The notes below the pieces were generated by a model that worked only from the letters and a program-made list of their open reading frames with translations, was not told the DNA's origin and searched no databases. From Geobacillus jurassicus NBRC 107829 (GTDB lineage Bacteria; Bacillota; Bacilli; Bacillales; Anoxybacillaceae), in assembly GCF_001544315.1 (NCBI RefSeq), contig NZ_BCQG01000005.1, forward strand, positions 25,944 to 89,943: a stretch of 64,000 nucleotides of DNA. The letters are read 5' to 3'. The position numbers and the translations under genes are program-made. Positions within the stretch are counted from its first letter, which is position 1; each line of letters begins with the position of its first letter. Positions 34,710 to 47,351 of the stretch are shown piece after piece.

Positions 34710-35609
34710 TTACGCCAAACTCCCCCATACAAGCCGCATCCCAAGCAGCACGAGCACGACTCGAAGCACGACGACAAGCGTCCGGCTTGGCATCCGCTTA
34801 TTGATCCACGCCCCGGTTTTCGCGCCGATCCATACGCCGGGAATAAGGGCAAGGGCAAACGTCCATTGCACATTCCCCATCACGACATGAGTCGTTGAAC
34901 CGACGATTGATGACAAAAAAATCATCAACATCGACGTGGCGACCGCGACATGAGGCGGAAAGCGAAACAGCACGATCATCGCCGGCACCATGAGCGATCC
35001 GCCGCCGATGCCAAACAAACCGCCGAAAAAGCCGACCACAAACGCAATGGCGATCGCCGCCGCCGGATGATAGCCGTAAACCGCCGTCTCTCCGTTCCGA
35101 TCCATATACGTGCGTGTCACCCGCTGCGCCCACCACTGTTTTTTCAATGTTTCTTCCGCTTCTGTCTCAGGAATGGCTTGCTCCCGTTCATTCTCCGTCG
35201 CCGCCGCCGTCTCGTCAGCCGAGCGCTTCGTTTTCTTCTGGCTCAGCGACAAAAACAGCGACATGGCGATTAAAAACAGCCCAAAATACAACGAAAAATG
35301 AGCGACGCTCAGCGTATTGTTCACCCAGGCGCCGACAACGGCCCCGGGAACGCTGCCAAGGCAAAAGAGCAAGCCGCTTTGATAGTCGACCATTTTGTCT
35401 TTCATATACGACAATGTGGACGATAAGCCATTAAAAATAATGACGACAAGCGACGTGCCGACCGCCACTTGCGGCGTCACAGCCGAGAGCCAGCCGAGCG
35501 CGCCGAAAAACAAAAGCGCAGGCACGATGATCACCCCGCCGCCAAGGCCGGCCAAACTGCCGACCGTCCCCGCGATAAAGCCGATCAATAAAAGCAACAT
35601 ATATGCCAT
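34710..35609 (-). CDS. yunE: TauE/SafE-family permease, YunE
   Basis: A 299-residue membrane protein with about eight spans in two repeated halves, each starting with a Gly-rich motif: GSLAGLGGGVIIVPALLFFG and GFFGGLFGIGGGSLMVPAMI. This is the TauE/SafE (DUF81) anion-exporter fold, linked to sulfite or organosulfonate export. A hydrophilic loop of about 60 residues between halves is acidic. The substrate is not known. It lies 18 bp from both yunD and yunF as one unit. Confidence 0.87.
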   Translation of the reverse strand: MAYMLLLLIGFIAGTVGSLAGLGGGVIIVPALLFFGALGWLSAVTPQVAVGTSLVVIIFNGLSSTLSYMKDKMVDYQSGLLFCLGSVPGAVVGAWVNNTLSVAHFSLYFGLFLIAMSLFLSLSQKKTKRSADETAAATENEREQAIPETEAEETLKKQWWAQRVTRTYMDRNGETAVYGYHPAAAIAIAFVVGFFGGLFGIGGGSLMVPAMIVLFRFPPHVAVATSMLMIFLSSIVGSTTHVVMGNVQWTFALALIPGVWIGAKTGAWINKRMPSRTLVVVLRVVLVLLGMRLVWGSLA

Positions 35610-35627
35610 TTTGTCTCTCCCCCCGCT

Positions 35628-36476
35628 TCAAAACAAACCAAGCTGCCGCGGCGCAAGGCCCGTGTACTCAATGCCAAGCAAATCGATCAATTGTTTGGCG
35701 TTGTCGGCGGCATCGCCGCCGGAGTTGTTGTTAAACAGCACGTAAATCTGTTTCGTTTTTTTCTTTAATGCCTCTATATGGCTCACCCACTCGCGCAGCT
35801 CGCGCTCGTTGTATCGATACAAGTAGCGGACGGCGCGCCAGTTGTCCCCGGCCGTCGCCTTGTTCCACCCATGGACATTCCGTCCGTGCAGGCGGATGAG
35901 CGTCTTTTCCCGGTCGGTCGGATGCAAAACGGTCGGCACCGACCCTTCCCCCGCCTGCGGCTCGTCGCAAATCGTGTGGATCCAGCCTTCCTCTTCCATA
36001 AAACGGAGCGTTTTTTCATAAAAGCGCGGCGAAAACCACGACTGATGGCGGAATTCCAACGCAACGGGCACGTCCCCCATGCGCGCCTTCACCCAGCGCA
36101 AGTACGCCACATGCTCGCGCCGGCAGTCAAACCAAGGCGGGAACTGAAACAGCACCATCGCCAGCTTGCCCGCTTCTTGAAACGGCGCAATCGACTCCAA
36201 AAACGCGGCAAACATCGCTTCCTTGCTTTCATAAGGAATCGGGCCGCGCTCATGCCCGGTCATTCCTTGGTACGCTTTGACGATGAACTGAAACGACGGC
36301 GGCGTCTCGCGAATCCATTTTTCCACGTTGGAACGCGGCTGAATGGCGTAAAAATACGAGTCTACTTCGACCGTCGGAAAATGGGCCGCGTATTGCAGCA
36401 ACTTGTCTTTCGCCGCAAGGCCGGGCGGATACAAGCTGTCATGATCCCCCCAGCCGGTCAGTCCGATGTAAATCAT
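35628..36476 (-). CDS. yunF: DUF72 protein, YunF
   Basis: A 282-residue TIM-barrel-like DUF72 protein. IYIGLTGWGDHDSLYP, the conserved VEVDSYFYAIQPRSNVEKW, ALEFRHQSWFSPRFYE and the C-terminal YVLFNNNSGGDAADNAKQL are all family landmarks. Function is unknown; acidic and aromatic residues line the barrel mouth in this family. Start MIYIGLTG at 36476 is chosen because YunF aligns there; the ribosome-binding site GGTGAT is weak. First gene of a yunF-E-D-C unit. Confidence 0.85.
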   Translation of the reverse strand: MIYIGLTGWGDHDSLYPPGLAAKDKLLQYAAHFPTVEVDSYFYAIQPRSNVEKWIRETPPSFQFIVKAYQGMTGHERGPIPYESKEAMFAAFLESIAPFQEAGKLAMVLFQFPPWFDCRREHVAYLRWVKARMGDVPVALEFRHQSWFSPRFYEKTLRFMEEEGWIHTICDEPQAGEGSVPTVLHPTDREKTLIRLHGRNVHGWNKATAGDNWRAVRYLYRYNERELREWVSHIEALKKKTKQIYVLFNNNSGGDAADNAKQLIDLLGIEYTGLAPRQLGLF

Positions 36477-36674
36477 CTTGATCACCAATTCGGTCGATTT
36501 CCAGCTATTTTAACTATACCATATGCGCCACCGGCGTGAAATAAAAATGACCGCCGCACCACCAAGGGGCAGCGGCGGTTCATAAAGAACAAAAAAGTCA
36601 ATATTTACAATTCATGAACCATTGCGATATAATGACAGTCATTGAAACATTCTGACAATGGTGGTGACCGTCCA

Positions 36675-37307
36675 TTGATCCATGTGTACCCGTTTCTTCT
36701 CTTGTCGATGTTTTTGATTGTGCTGCCCGGCCCCGATACGGCGGTGGTGACAAAAAACACGATTTCCGCCGGGAAGATTGGCGGCTTGAAAACCGCGCTT
36801 GGGGTTTGCTGCGCCCTGTTTCTCCACACTGCCGCAGCGTCGCTTGGGCTTTCCGCCATCATTATGCAATCGGCCTTGCTGTTTTCCGCCTTGAAGTATA
36901 TAGGAGCTGTGTACTTAACGTATTTGGGCGTCAAAGCGTTGTATAGCGTCGTGAAAAACGGCGAAGCCGCCGGCATGGAAACGGGCGTCAACGATGGAGG
37001 AAAACAGCCCGCCTGCTTCCAGCAAGGGTTTCTCACCGATTTTTTGAACCCGAAAGTGGCGGCCTTTTTCTTAACCTTTTTGCCTCAATTCGTTGCGCCG
37101 GGCACGCACTCCTTTGTTCCGTTTCTCATCATGGGAGCCGTTTATACGGCCATGACGGCTTTATGGTTTTTTCTTTATATTTATTTCATCAATTATATTA
37201 GCGATTTCATGAAACGGCCGAAAACGAAGAAATGGATCGAAGGAATCACGGGCGCGGTCATGATCGGGTTTGGCATCAAATTGGCGCTTGAAAAAGTCCA
37301 CCGTTAA
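36675..37307 (+). CDS. LysE/RhtB-family exporter
   Basis: A 210-residue membrane protein with five to six spans. The LysE motif LIVLPGPDTAVVTKNTISAG at the N terminus and GFLTDFLNPKVAAFFLTFLP in the middle are clear; both are typical of RhtB-type amino-acid exporters. The TTG at 36675 follows GGTGGTGA; longer starts would add a polar stretch before the first span. Substrate unknown. A terminator follows. It is not part of the yun or suf operons. Confidence 0.85.
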   Translation: MIHVYPFLLLSMFLIVLPGPDTAVVTKNTISAGKIGGLKTALGVCCALFLHTAAASLGLSAIIMQSALLFSALKYIGAVYLTYLGVKALYSVVKNGEAAGMETGVNDGGKQPACFQQGFLTDFLNPKVAAFFLTFLPQFVAPGTHSFVPFLIMGAVYTAMTALWFFLYIYFINYISDFMKRPKTKKWIEGITGAVMIGFGIKLALEKVHR

Positions 37308-37360
37308 ATGGGGGCAGGCCGCAGCCAAACGAAGCTGCCCGACATGCTAAACAAAATGCA

Positions 37361-37388
37361 GGGGAGCGCCCGAGCAAGAGCGCTCCCC
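37361..37388 (+). terminator. Terminator after the LysE-type gene
   Basis: GGGGAGCGC, a 10-nt loop and GCGCTCCCC, about 55 bp past the stop; the tail is CTAAAAAA, so the T run is absent on the plus strand and the hairpin would work better on the minus strand with TTTTTT. Confidence 0.55.
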
Positions 37389-37622
37389 CTAAAAAACATG
37401 AATCCCCCGTGAAGGGGTGAAACGACCTGCGACGCGGCAGGCAGCTTATTAGTGGGGGCCTGCCTTAACGCTTCCGGATGTGCGATTCATCCGATCATTG
37501 GAAAGAATAAGCACCAGCCGCGCCCCGTTTTGTTCTGTTCCGATATGTTCTCCAAGTTCACCCACAAAGACCATACGGGTGAAACACCCGCTCACAGGTG
37601 CTCCACCCTTGATCCATCAAGC
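37389..37622. other. Non-coding stretch between the LysE-type gene and sufB
   Basis: No believable frame. It holds several inverted repeats: CCTGC/GCGGCAGG at about 37430, GGCAGGC (37436-37442) with GCCTGCC (37457-37463), and GGGTG-AAA-CACCC near 37577. The CCTGC-5 nt-GGCAGG hairpin resembles the core hairpin of the repeat pair at 4721 and 14937, but the flanks do not align, so kinship is uncertain. One of these hairpins probably ends the suf transcript. Confidence 0.4.
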
Positions 37623-39020
37623 TTATCCGATGCTTCCTTCCATCTCGAACTTGATCAAGCGGTTCATCTCGACTGCGTATTCCATCGGCAGCTCTCTTGT
37701 GAACGGCTCGATGAAGCCCATGACGATCATTTCCGTCGCTTCCTGCTCGGAAATGCCGCGGCTCATCAAGTAGAACAGCTGCTCTTCCGACACTTTCGAC
37801 ACTTTCGCTTCGTGTTCGAGCGACACGTTGTCGTTTAAAATTTCGTTGTACGGAATTGTATCCGATGTCGACTGGTTGTCGAGAATCAACGTGTCGCATT
37901 CGATGTTCGAGCGCGAGCCGGACGCTTTGCGGCCGAAATGAACCATCCCGCGGTAGGTGACTTTGCCGCCTTGTTTTGAAATCGACTTCGAGACGATCGT
38001 CGACGATGTATTCGGCGCCAGGTGGATCATTTTCGCCCCGGCGTCTTGGTGCTGGCCTTTGCCGGCGATGGCGATCGACAGCGTCAAGCCGCGCGCCCCT
38101 TCGCCTTTTAAGATGACGGCCGGATATTTCATCGTCAGCTTCGAGCCGATGTTGCCGTCGATCCATTCCATTGTCGCGTTTTCTTCGCAGACGGCGCGCT
38201 TCGTCACCAAGTTGAAAACGTTGTTCGCCCAGTTTTGGATCGTCGTGTAGCGGCAGTACGCGCCTTTCTTCACGATGATCTCGACGACTGCGCTATGGAG
38301 CGAGTTCGTCGTGTAAATCGGCGCTGTACAGCCTTCGACGTAATGGACGTGCGCCCCTTCGTCGACGATGATGAGCGTTCGTTCAAACTGCCCCATGTTT
38401 TCCGAGTTGATGCGGAAGTACGCCTGAAGCGGCGTATCGACTTTGACGCCTTTCGGGACGTAGATGAACGAACCGCCCGACCAGACGGCCGAGTTGAGCG
38501 CGGCAAATTTGTTGTCCGTCGGCGGCACGACTTTGGCGAAATACTCGCGGAACAAGTCTTCGTTTTCCTTGAGCGCCGAGTCGGTGTCTTTAAAGATCAC
38601 CCCTAATTTCTCGAGGTCTTCTTTCATGTTATGGTACACAACCTCGGACTCGTACTGCGCGGACACGCCGGCTAAATATTTTTGTTCCGCCTCTGGAATC
38701 CCTAATTTATCGAACGTCGCTTTAATCTCCGCCGGCACTTCATCCCACGAGCGGCCCGATTTTTCCGTCGGCTTGACGTAATACGTAATTTCATCGAAAT
38801 CGAGGCTTGACAAGTCGCCGCCCCATTGCGGCATCGGTTTGCTGTAGAAGATGTCGAGCGCTTTTAAGCGGAACTCGAGCATCCATTGCGGCTCGTTTTT
38901 CATCCGCGAAATTTCTTCGACGACTTCGCGCGTCAATCCGCGCTGGGCGCGGAAGACGGAGACGTCTTTATCGACAAAGCCATACTTATATTCGCCGATT
39001 TCCGGCGCTTTTTTCGCCAT
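37623..39020 (-). CDS. sufB: Fe-S cluster assembly scaffold SufB
   Basis: A 465-residue subunit of the SufBCD scaffold. Characteristic segments are [38 protein letters not shown] and the C-terminal [20 protein letters not shown]. The conserved Glu in [15 protein letters not shown] region and the Cys in VEGC are in place. Last gene of sufCDSUB; 6 bp after sufU. Confidence 0.96.
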   Translation of the reverse strand: MAKKAPEIGEYKYGFVDKDVSVFRAQRGLTREVVEEISRMKNEPQWMLEFRLKALDIFYSKPMPQWGGDLSSLDFDEITYYVKPTEKSGRSWDEVPAEIKATFDKLGIPEAEQKYLAGVSAQYESEVVYHNMKEDLEKLGVIFKDTDSALKENEDLFREYFAKVVPPTDNKFAALNSAVWSGGSFIYVPKGVKVDTPLQAYFRINSENMGQFERTLIIVDEGAHVHYVEGCTAPIYTTNSLHSAVVEIIVKKGAYCRYTTIQNWANNVFNLVTKRAVCEENATMEWIDGNIGSKLTMKYPAVILKGEGARGLTLSIAIAGKGQHQDAGAKMIHLAPNTSSTIVSKSISKQGGKVTYRGMVHFGRKASGSRSNIECDTLILDNQSTSDTIPYNEILNDNVSLEHEAKVSKVSEEQLFYLMSRGISEQEATEMIVMGFIEPFTRELPMEYAVEMNRLIKFEMEGSIG

Positions 39021-39026
39021 CTCGGT

Positions 39027-41993
<2,967 letters not shown>

Positions 41994-42010
41994 AATCCTC
42001 CTCCTAACGC

Positions 42011-42790
42011 TTACGCTTCTTGTCCGACCGTTTCGTCTTCGATGCCAAGCTCTTTTTTGATCCAGTCGTACCCTTCCGCCTCAAGCCGCTGCGCCAGTTC
42101 CGGACCGCCGGATTTCACGATGCGTCCTTGCATCATGACGTGCACGTAATCCGGCGTGATGTAGTTCAATAACCGTTGGTAGTGAGTGATGATCAAACAG
42201 CCGAATTCGCTGCTGCGCATTTCGTTGACGCCTTTGGCGACAATTTTCAGCGCGTCAATGTCCAATCCGGAGTCGATCTCGTCCAAAATGGCGATTTTCG
42301 GCTCGAGCATCATCAATTGCAAAATTTCGTTCCGCTTTTTCTCCCCTCCCGAGAATCCTTCGTTCAAGTAACGGTGCGCCATATCCGGGTTCATTTCGAG
42401 AAACGCCATTTTTTCATCGAGCTTGCGGATGAATTTCATGAGCGAAATTTCGTTGCCCTCGCCAAGCCGGGCATTGATCGCAGCGCGCAAAAAGTCGGCG
42501 TTCGTCACTCCGCTGATTTCGCTTGGGTATTGCATCGCCAAAAACAGGCCGGCGCGCGCCCGCTCATCGACTTCCATCTCCAAGACGTTTTGGCCGTCAA
42601 GCGTAATCTCGCCCTCGGTCACCTCATATTTCGGATGGCCCATAATGGCCGATGCCAGCGTCGATTTCCCCGTCCCGTTCGGACCCATGATGGCGTGGAT
42701 TTCCCCGCCTTTGACTTCCAAGTCAACTCCTTTTAAAATTTCTTTTCCCTCCACGGATACGTGAAGATTTCGAATCGTCAATACTGCCAT
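42011..42790 (-). CDS. sufC: Fe-S assembly ATPase SufC
   Basis: A 259-residue ABC-type ATPase driving the Suf scaffold. Walker [18 protein letters not shown], signature [18 protein letters not shown] and Walker [20 protein letters not shown] are intact. ATG at 42790 follows GGAGGT by 8 nt; an earlier ATG five codons upstream lacks spacing. First gene of sufCDSUB. Confidence 0.96.
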   Translation of the reverse strand: MAVLTIRNLHVSVEGKEILKGVDLEVKGGEIHAIMGPNGTGKSTLASAIMGHPKYEVTEGEITLDGQNVLEMEVDERARAGLFLAMQYPSEISGVTNADFLRAAINARLGEGNEISLMKFIRKLDEKMAFLEMNPDMAHRYLNEGFSGGEKKRNEILQLMMLEPKIAILDEIDSGLDIDALKIVAKGVNEMRSSEFGCLIITHYQRLLNYITPDYVHVMMQGRIVKSGGPELAQRLEAEGYDWIKKELGIEDETVGQEA

Positions 42791-42853
42791 GCAGCATACC
42801 TCCAATTCCCGCTTGAAAGTAATCGTAGCTCGCTCGTCTTCTAGCGATCGCTC

Positions 42854-42905
42854 ATTCTCATTTTATTCTCATTACAATTTTATAACAGATGAAAAATGTT
42901 CGCAA
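42854..42905 (-). promoter_or_regulatory. suf operon promoter with adjoining direct repeat
   Basis: On the minus strand TTGCGA (42905-42900), 17 nt and TAAAAT (42882-42877) form the promoter. Just downstream AATGAGAAT occurs twice (42873-42865 and 42862-42854) with an 11-bp period, covering the expected transcription start. This could be an operator of a metal- or redox-responsive regulator; it does not fit the standard Fur inverted repeat. Confidence 0.5.
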
Positions 42906-43018
42906 CTTTTCCGCTGCCTTTTCCACTATGCGCATGTAAAAAAATCGGAACGTAGGCGGCGTCTTTTATTTATTTTACACGAAAACCTCGAGCTTGTACG
43001 AGTTTTTGCAAAAAAAAA

Positions 43019-43039
43019 AGACTCCATTGCCGGAGTCTA
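43019..43039 (-). terminator. Terminator overlapping the stop of the CMD-family gene
   Basis: GACTCC, 6 nt, GGAGTC followed by about ten Ts on the minus strand. The TAG stop codon of the gene is inside the 5' arm, so the gene and terminator are fused. Confidence 0.85.
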
Positions 43040-43399
43040 ATGGACCGTCCGCAGCTCGCGGAGGCATTCTTGCACGAGCGTCACCGTTTGGCTCATCGCC
43101 GCCCCGCCGCCAAACGCGGCCGCCACCGCGCATGCTTCCAAAATTTCTTGTTCGGACGCTCCTTCATCGAGGCAGCCTTTCGTATGATAAATCGTGCAAT
43201 ACTCGTCTTGAGTCGCCACGCTGATGCCAAGGGCGATCAATTGTTTTTCTTTTTTCGACAGCGCCCCTTCGGCAAAGCAGGTGTCGGTGAATGCGTTGAA
43301 CCGCTCGGCGACCGCCGGCAGCTTTTGCGTAAACGCTCCGATTCCTTCCTTGTAGTGGCGAAGCGCAGATTCGACCGATGCATGTGTTCCGTTGTTCAT
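43037..43399 (-). CDS. Carboxymuconolactone decarboxylase (CMD/AhpD-like) family protein
   Basis: A 120-residue all-helical CMD-family protein. [20 protein letters not shown] followed by [15 protein letters not shown] is the family core; the Cys-x6-Cys with His (CTIYHTKGC) takes the place of the AhpD CxxC and may be a redox pair. Likely a peroxide- or thiol-related protein, as its relatives are. ATG at 43399 is 9 nt after GGAGG; an ATG at 43405 sits 3 nt after it. The B. subtilis yur region beside suf has a similar gene. Confidence 0.8.
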   Translation of the reverse strand: MNNGTHASVESALRHYKEGIGAFTQKLPAVAERFNAFTDTCFAEGALSKKEKQLIALGISVATQDEYCTIYHTKGCLDEGASEQEILEACAVAAAFGGGAAMSQTVTLVQECLRELRTVH

Positions 43400-43496
43400 C
43401 TCCATTTTCCTCCTTTGTTCTTTTCCGCTGTTAGTATGCATGGAGGAAAACGAAATTAAACAACGAATTGTATTGGGAAAAGGAGGGGAGACAGCT

Positions 43497-43685
43497 ATGG
43501 CCCGTTGGTTTGTCTTTTGGCTGACTGCCGTTGCCGTTTCATTCATCGTTTGGCTGGGCATCGCCGCCATGTGGAACGAGCAAGGAGACGCAGCGCTGAG
43601 TCTGGCGGCGGTTATCATGTTGCAAAACTGCGCAATCATCGTGATGCTCGCCGCCGTGTTGGCGCGCTTAGGCAAAAAGAAATAA
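43497..43685 (+). CDS. Small two-span membrane protein, 62 aa
   Basis: A 62-residue hydrophobic protein starting [20 protein letters not shown], 6 nt after AGGAGGGG. Two predicted spans (about 3-24 and 33-55) are joined by the polar loop NEQGDA and end in GKKK on the positive side. Not recognised. It is convergent with metQ and shares a hairpin with it. Confidence 0.62.
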   Translation: MARWFVFWLTAVAVSFIVWLGIAAMWNEQGDAALSLAAVIMLQNCAIIVMLAAVLARLGKKK

Positions 43686-43710
43686 CGGAAGCGAAAAGCT
43701 CCCGTTATTG
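43681..43710. terminator. Shared hairpin at the end of metQ and the 62-aa gene
   Basis: AATAACGGAAGC, a 4-nt loop and GCTCCCGTTATT lie across both stop codons (imperfect stem). On the minus strand it is followed by TTTCTTTTT, suitable for ending metQ. Confidence 0.7.
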
Positions 43711-44559
43711 ATTGTTTTCCGCCGCTGGAATGACAGCGCCGTGGTATTTTTCTTTGATGAAGTCTTGAATTTCTTTCGATTGCAGCACTTCGACAAGCGT
43801 TTTAATTTCTTTCCGGTTTTCATCGCCTTTGCGCACCGCAATAATGTTCACATACGGATTGTTTTTCGGCGACTCAACGGCGATCGGGTCTTTCGCCGGA
43901 TCCAAACCGGCGTCGAGCGCATAGTTGGCGTTGATCAGCACCGCATCGCCCTCGCCGTTTTTGTAAATTTGCGGCAGAAGCCCGGCGTCGACATCGGCCT
44001 TAAATTTCAAATGTTTCGGGTTTTCGATGATGTCATTGACCGTTGCTTTCGTTTTATCGACGCCCGGTTTCAATTTAATGAGCCCTTTTTCTTGCAGCAT
44101 CGATAAAATGCGGCCATGGTCGGCGACCGAGTTGCTCATGATGATCGTCGCGCCATCCGGCAGTTCTTCGATGCTTTTGTATTTTTTCGAATACAGGCCG
44201 ATCGGCTCGATATGAATGCCGCCGGCGTTGACGAAATCATAACCGTATTCTTTCTTTTGCGATTCTAAATACGGGATGTGTTGGAAGTAGTTGGCGTCGA
44301 TTTGTTTATCCGCCAATGCTTTGTTCGGCAAGATGTAATCTTGGAATGTGATGATCTCCAAGTCGATGCCTTTTTTCTTCAAAATCGGTTTCGCTTTTTC
44401 CAAAATTTCCGCATGCGGCACGTTCGAAGCGCCGACTTTTAGTTTGACTAAACCGCCGTCTTTGTCCCCGCCGGCCGCGTTGTCATTATTGTTGCCGCCG
44501 CATGCCGCCAAGGCCAACACAAGGATGGCAGCGAGCAAAACACCCAACCATTTTTTCAT
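43705..44559 (-). CDS. metQ: Methionine ABC transporter substrate-binding lipoprotein MetQ
   Basis: A 284-residue NlpA-family lipoprotein. The signal peptide ends at lipobox LAAC (Cys about residue 20), followed by an Asn/Gly linker and the binding domain [20 protein letters not shown]. The motifs [21 protein letters not shown] and [19 protein letters not shown] region are typical of MetQ. Part of metNIQ under SAM-riboswitch control. Confidence 0.93.
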   Translation of the reverse strand: MKKWLGVLLAAILVLALAACGGNNNDNAAGGDKDGGLVKLKVGASNVPHAEILEKAKPILKKKGIDLEIITFQDYILPNKALADKQIDANYFQHIPYLESQKKEYGYDFVNAGGIHIEPIGLYSKKYKSIEELPDGATIIMSNSVADHGRILSMLQEKGLIKLKPGVDKTKATVNDIIENPKHLKFKADVDAGLLPQIYKNGEGDAVLINANYALDAGLDPAKDPIAVESPKNNPYVNIIAVRKGDENRKEIKTLVEVLQSKEIQDFIKEKYHGAVIPAAENNQ

Positions 44560-44573
44560 CGGTCGTTCCTCCT

Positions 44574-45242
44574 TTATCGTTTATCAATTTTCGAAGTGAC
44601 AAAGTCACCGATAAACTGAATGACAAAGACAATGATAAGCACCAATACGGTAGCGACAAACGTCACATCGTTATGGTTGCGCTGGAACCCTTCCAAATAC
44701 GCCAAGTTCCCAAGTCCGCCGGCGCCGATGACCCCAGCCATCGCCGTATAGCTGACGAGCGACACCGCGGTGACGGTAATGCCGGAGACGAGCGCCGGCA
44801 ACGATTCCGGCAGCAGCACTTTCCAAATAATCGTCCACGTTGAGGCGCCCATCGCTTGGGCTGCTTCGATGACGCCTTTATCAATTTCGCGAAGAGCGAT
44901 TTCGACCATGCGGGCATAAAACGGCGCGGCCCCAATGACGAGCGCCGGCAGCGCCGCATTCGCCCCAAGCATCGTCCCGACGAGCCATTTCGTAAACGGA
45001 ATGAGCAAAATAATTAAAATAATGAACGGAATGGAGCGAAAAATATTGACGAACGCGGCGATGACCGCATTGGCCGCCCGATTCTCCCATAGGTTGCCCT
45101 TTGATGTCAAAAATAAAAGCAATCCGAGAATGATCCCGAGGACGAATGTGGCCGCCACCGCCACCCCGGTCATATACAGCGTCTCGACCGTCGCCGCCCA
45201 CATCGTCTCCCATTGCACGTTCGGCAGGAGGTTAGCGAGCAT
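44574..45242 (-). CDS. metI: Methionine ABC transporter permease MetI
   Basis: A 222-residue permease with five spans. The EAA loop EAAQAMGASTWTIIWKVLLP near residues 133-152 couples to MetN. The start overlaps metN by 11 nt. Confidence 0.94.
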   Translation of the reverse strand: MLANLLPNVQWETMWAATVETLYMTGVAVAATFVLGIILGLLLFLTSKGNLWENRAANAVIAAFVNIFRSIPFIILIILLIPFTKWLVGTMLGANAALPALVIGAAPFYARMVEIALREIDKGVIEAAQAMGASTWTIIWKVLLPESLPALVSGITVTAVSLVSYTAMAGVIGAGGLGNLAYLEGFQRNHNDVTFVATVLVLIIVFVIQFIGDFVTSKIDKR

Positions 45243-46260
45243 CGTGAATCACCTCCACCGCCACTTGCTGGCTTTGAATGAAATCCAGCGCCCGGCCGAT
45301 TTCATCGGGCGCGCCGTTCATATGCACAAACAGCACGCCATAGGCGCCTTGGTGAGTTTGCGAAATTTTCCCTTGCAAAATATTGACATCTACATCAAAC
45401 TGGCGCACGACTTGAGCGATGAGCGGCTGGCCGGCGGCCGCGCCGACGAACGTCAACTGCGCAATCACCCCGTTCGGGTATTGGCCAAACAAATGGGAAA
45501 TCGCTTCTTCCGTCTCCTCGGGCTCGATCAGCTGCTTGACAAACCGTCTCGTAATCGGTTGCTTCGGATGGCGGAAGACGTGCAGCACTTCCCCTTGCTC
45601 AACGATTTTGCCGCTTTCCATCACCGCAACGCGGTCGCAAATTTTGCGGATGACGTGCATTTCATGGGTGATAAGCACAATCGTGAGCCCGAGCCGCTTG
45701 TTGATGTCGACAAGCAAGTCTAAAATCGCATCGGTCGTCTGCGGGTCCAACGCCGATGTCGCCTCATCGCAAAGCAGCACTTTCGGATTGTTGGCGAGCG
45801 CCCGGGCAATGCCGACCCGCTGTTTTTGCCCGCCGCTCAATTGCGACGGGTATGCATCCTCGCGCCCGGAAAGGCCGACGAGCTCGATCAATTCATCCAC
45901 CCGCTTGTTCCGCTCCTCTTTCGGGACGCCGGCAATTTCCAGCGGAAACGCGATATTTTCCCGTACCGTGCGCGACCAAAGCAAGTTGAAGTGCTGGAAA
46001 ATCATACCGATTTCTTGGCGCGCTTTGCGCAGCTCCCGTCCTTTCACGCGCGCCATATCGCGCCCGGCGACGATCACTCGGCCGCTCGTCGGCTTCTCGA
46101 GCCCGTTTAGCAATCGGATGAGCGTACTTTTCCCCGCGCCGCTGTAGCCGATGATGCCGAAAATTTCCCCTTCGCGAATCTCAAGCGACACGTTGTCGAC
46201 GGCCGTGACCGAGCCGTTGGCCGCTTGATAAATTTTCGTCACTTGTTCTAATGCAATCAT
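45232..46260 (-). CDS. metN: Methionine ABC transporter ATP-binding protein MetN
   Basis: A 342-residue ATPase: Walker A GYSGAGKSTLIRLLNGLE, signature LSGGQKQRVGIARALANN and Walker B VLLCDEATSALDPQTTD. The C-terminal NIL domain (about residues 265-342) binds methionine and gives feedback inhibition in this family. ATG at 46260 fits the family start MIALEQVTKIY. Directly downstream of the S-box leader. Confidence 0.95.
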   Translation of the reverse strand: MIALEQVTKIYQAANGSVTAVDNVSLEIREGEIFGIIGYSGAGKSTLIRLLNGLEKPTSGRVIVAGRDMARVKGRELRKARQEIGMIFQHFNLLWSRTVRENIAFPLEIAGVPKEERNKRVDELIELVGLSGREDAYPSQLSGGQKQRVGIARALANNPKVLLCDEATSALDPQTTDAILDLLVDINKRLGLTIVLITHEMHVIRKICDRVAVMESGKIVEQGEVLHVFRHPKQPITRRFVKQLIEPEETEEAISHLFGQYPNGVIAQLTFVGAAAGQPLIAQVVRQFDVDVNILQGKISQTHQGAYGVLFVHMNGAPDEIGRALDFIQSQQVAVEVIHDAR

Positions 46261-46296
46261 TGTTTCACCTTCCTTTCTCCCAAGGCGGCAGAGCGC

Positions 46297-46463
46297 AAAA
46301 AGAAAACCTTTCTGCCCGCAGAGAACAGAAAGGTATTGTTCACCATTCCGTCTCTTATCTCTCAAAGCAGGCCGCTTTGTGTGAATTGGCACCATTTCAG
46401 CGCATGCGCTGACGGTTGCCGGGCTTCATTGGGCACATCCCTCCACCTCTCTTGATAAGAGCG
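46297..46463 (-). ncRNA. SAM-I riboswitch (S-box leader) of metNIQ
   Basis: On the minus strand the leader has CTCTTATCAAGAGAGGTGGA, GGGA, GCCC, AAGCCCGGCAACC, GGTGCCAATTC and the closing GAGAGATAAGAG, in S-box order. Helix P1 pairs CTCTTATC with GATAAGAG (46461-46352). Downstream ACCTTTCTG (46334-46326), loop and CAGAAAGGT (46314-46306) with TTTTCTTTTT form the terminator used when SAM is bound. It should shut off methionine uptake when SAM is high. Confidence 0.95.
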
Positions 46464-46496
46464 CAACAATCGCCTATTCAATTGATTACGAGTGTG

Positions 46497-46526
46497 ATTG
46501 TATCATTGCCTGTCGAATCGTGTCAA
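46497..46526 (-). promoter_or_regulatory. Promoter of the metNIQ leader
   Basis: TTGACA (46526-46521), 18 nt and TACAAT (46502-46497) on the minus strand, about 35 nt before the S-box. Confidence 0.75.
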
Positions 46527-46534
46527 CATATTTT

Positions 46535-46882
46535 TTATCCGACGTGCCGATACGGCTTGGCCAAATGGAGGAGCGACTCAAGCAGCAGCATATGGCGGAA
46601 GCTCCCTGACACGTACACTTCACGCAGCCGGACGAGCTGCTGCAGCTTCAGTTCGCCGTTTAGCAAGGACGCGAGCGCCTCTTTGGAGCCGCGCACCGTC
46701 AATGTTTTCCGTTCATCGTTTTCCGCCTCGACAGCAGCCGACTCCTTGCCGATCATCAACAGAACGGTTTCATCTTCGCTTTCAAACCGAACGCACAGCT
46801 GCTCATCCGGCAAAATCGGCAACAAATGGCGCAATACTTGCATCCGTTCCACGAACTGCCCGACCAATTCACGCATTTCCAT
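46535..46882 (-). CDS. yusD: SCP2-like protein, YusD type
   Basis: A 115-residue acidic protein. The C-terminal half, LTVRGSKEALASLLNGELKL followed by the VYVSGSFRHMLLLESLL segment, resembles the SCP2 sterol-carrier fold. The region and size match B. subtilis yusD. Start MEMRELVGQFVERMQ follows GGGGGAGG. Function unknown. Confidence 0.72.
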   Translation of the reverse strand: MEMRELVGQFVERMQVLRHLLPILPDEQLCVRFESEDETVLLMIGKESAAVEAENDERKTLTVRGSKEALASLLNGELKLQQLVRLREVYVSGSFRHMLLLESLLHLAKPYRHVG

Positions 46883-47036
46883 TGCGCATCCTCCCCCCAT
46901 CTTCCTTTGTTTCCTTTATTTCCATTCAAAGGGGGGAGAATCCTTTACAAAAATCTCGACAGCCCCTTGGCGAAACAGCGCCGTTTTTGTCATTTCCCAA
47001 GAAATATGTCAAACGGCGTCAAAAAAAAGCAAATCG

Positions 47037-47351
47037 TCAGTGCGGCAAACGGTCTTGAATCACTTCGTACAAATACGGAACGGAATGAAAGGCATACCAC
47101 TTGCCTGCGATCGTTCCACCCATAAAAAGAAGCAGGCAAGGGACGCTTTCAATTTTCCACTCGGCCGCCTGCTCGGGGATATAGTTAATGTCTGTTTCGT
47201 AAAACGGCAGCGCCGGAAACAACTGTTCCACCACCACAAGCATCCGCTTTGCCAGCTGGCATGTGCCGCACAGCGGTGTATACAAATAAAGGGCTAGGAG
47301 CGGCTCGTCCCCTACCACTCGTTTAACATCGTTTCGGTCAATCGTTTTCAC
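47037..47351 (-). CDS. yusE: Thioredoxin-like protein YusE
   Basis: A 104-residue thioredoxin-fold protein with redox motif CGTC (LYTPLCGTCQLAKRML near residues 24-39) and the cis-Pro loop IESVPCLLLFMGG. The GTG start overlaps the yusF stop (GTGA). A third Cys lies next to the cis-Pro, which is unusual. Cytoplasmic; substrate unknown. Confidence 0.87.
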   Translation of the reverse strand: MKTIDRNDVKRVVGDEPLLALYLYTPLCGTCQLAKRMLVVVEQLFPALPFYETDINYIPEQAAEWKIESVPCLLLFMGGTIAGKWYAFHSVPYLYEVIQDRLPH

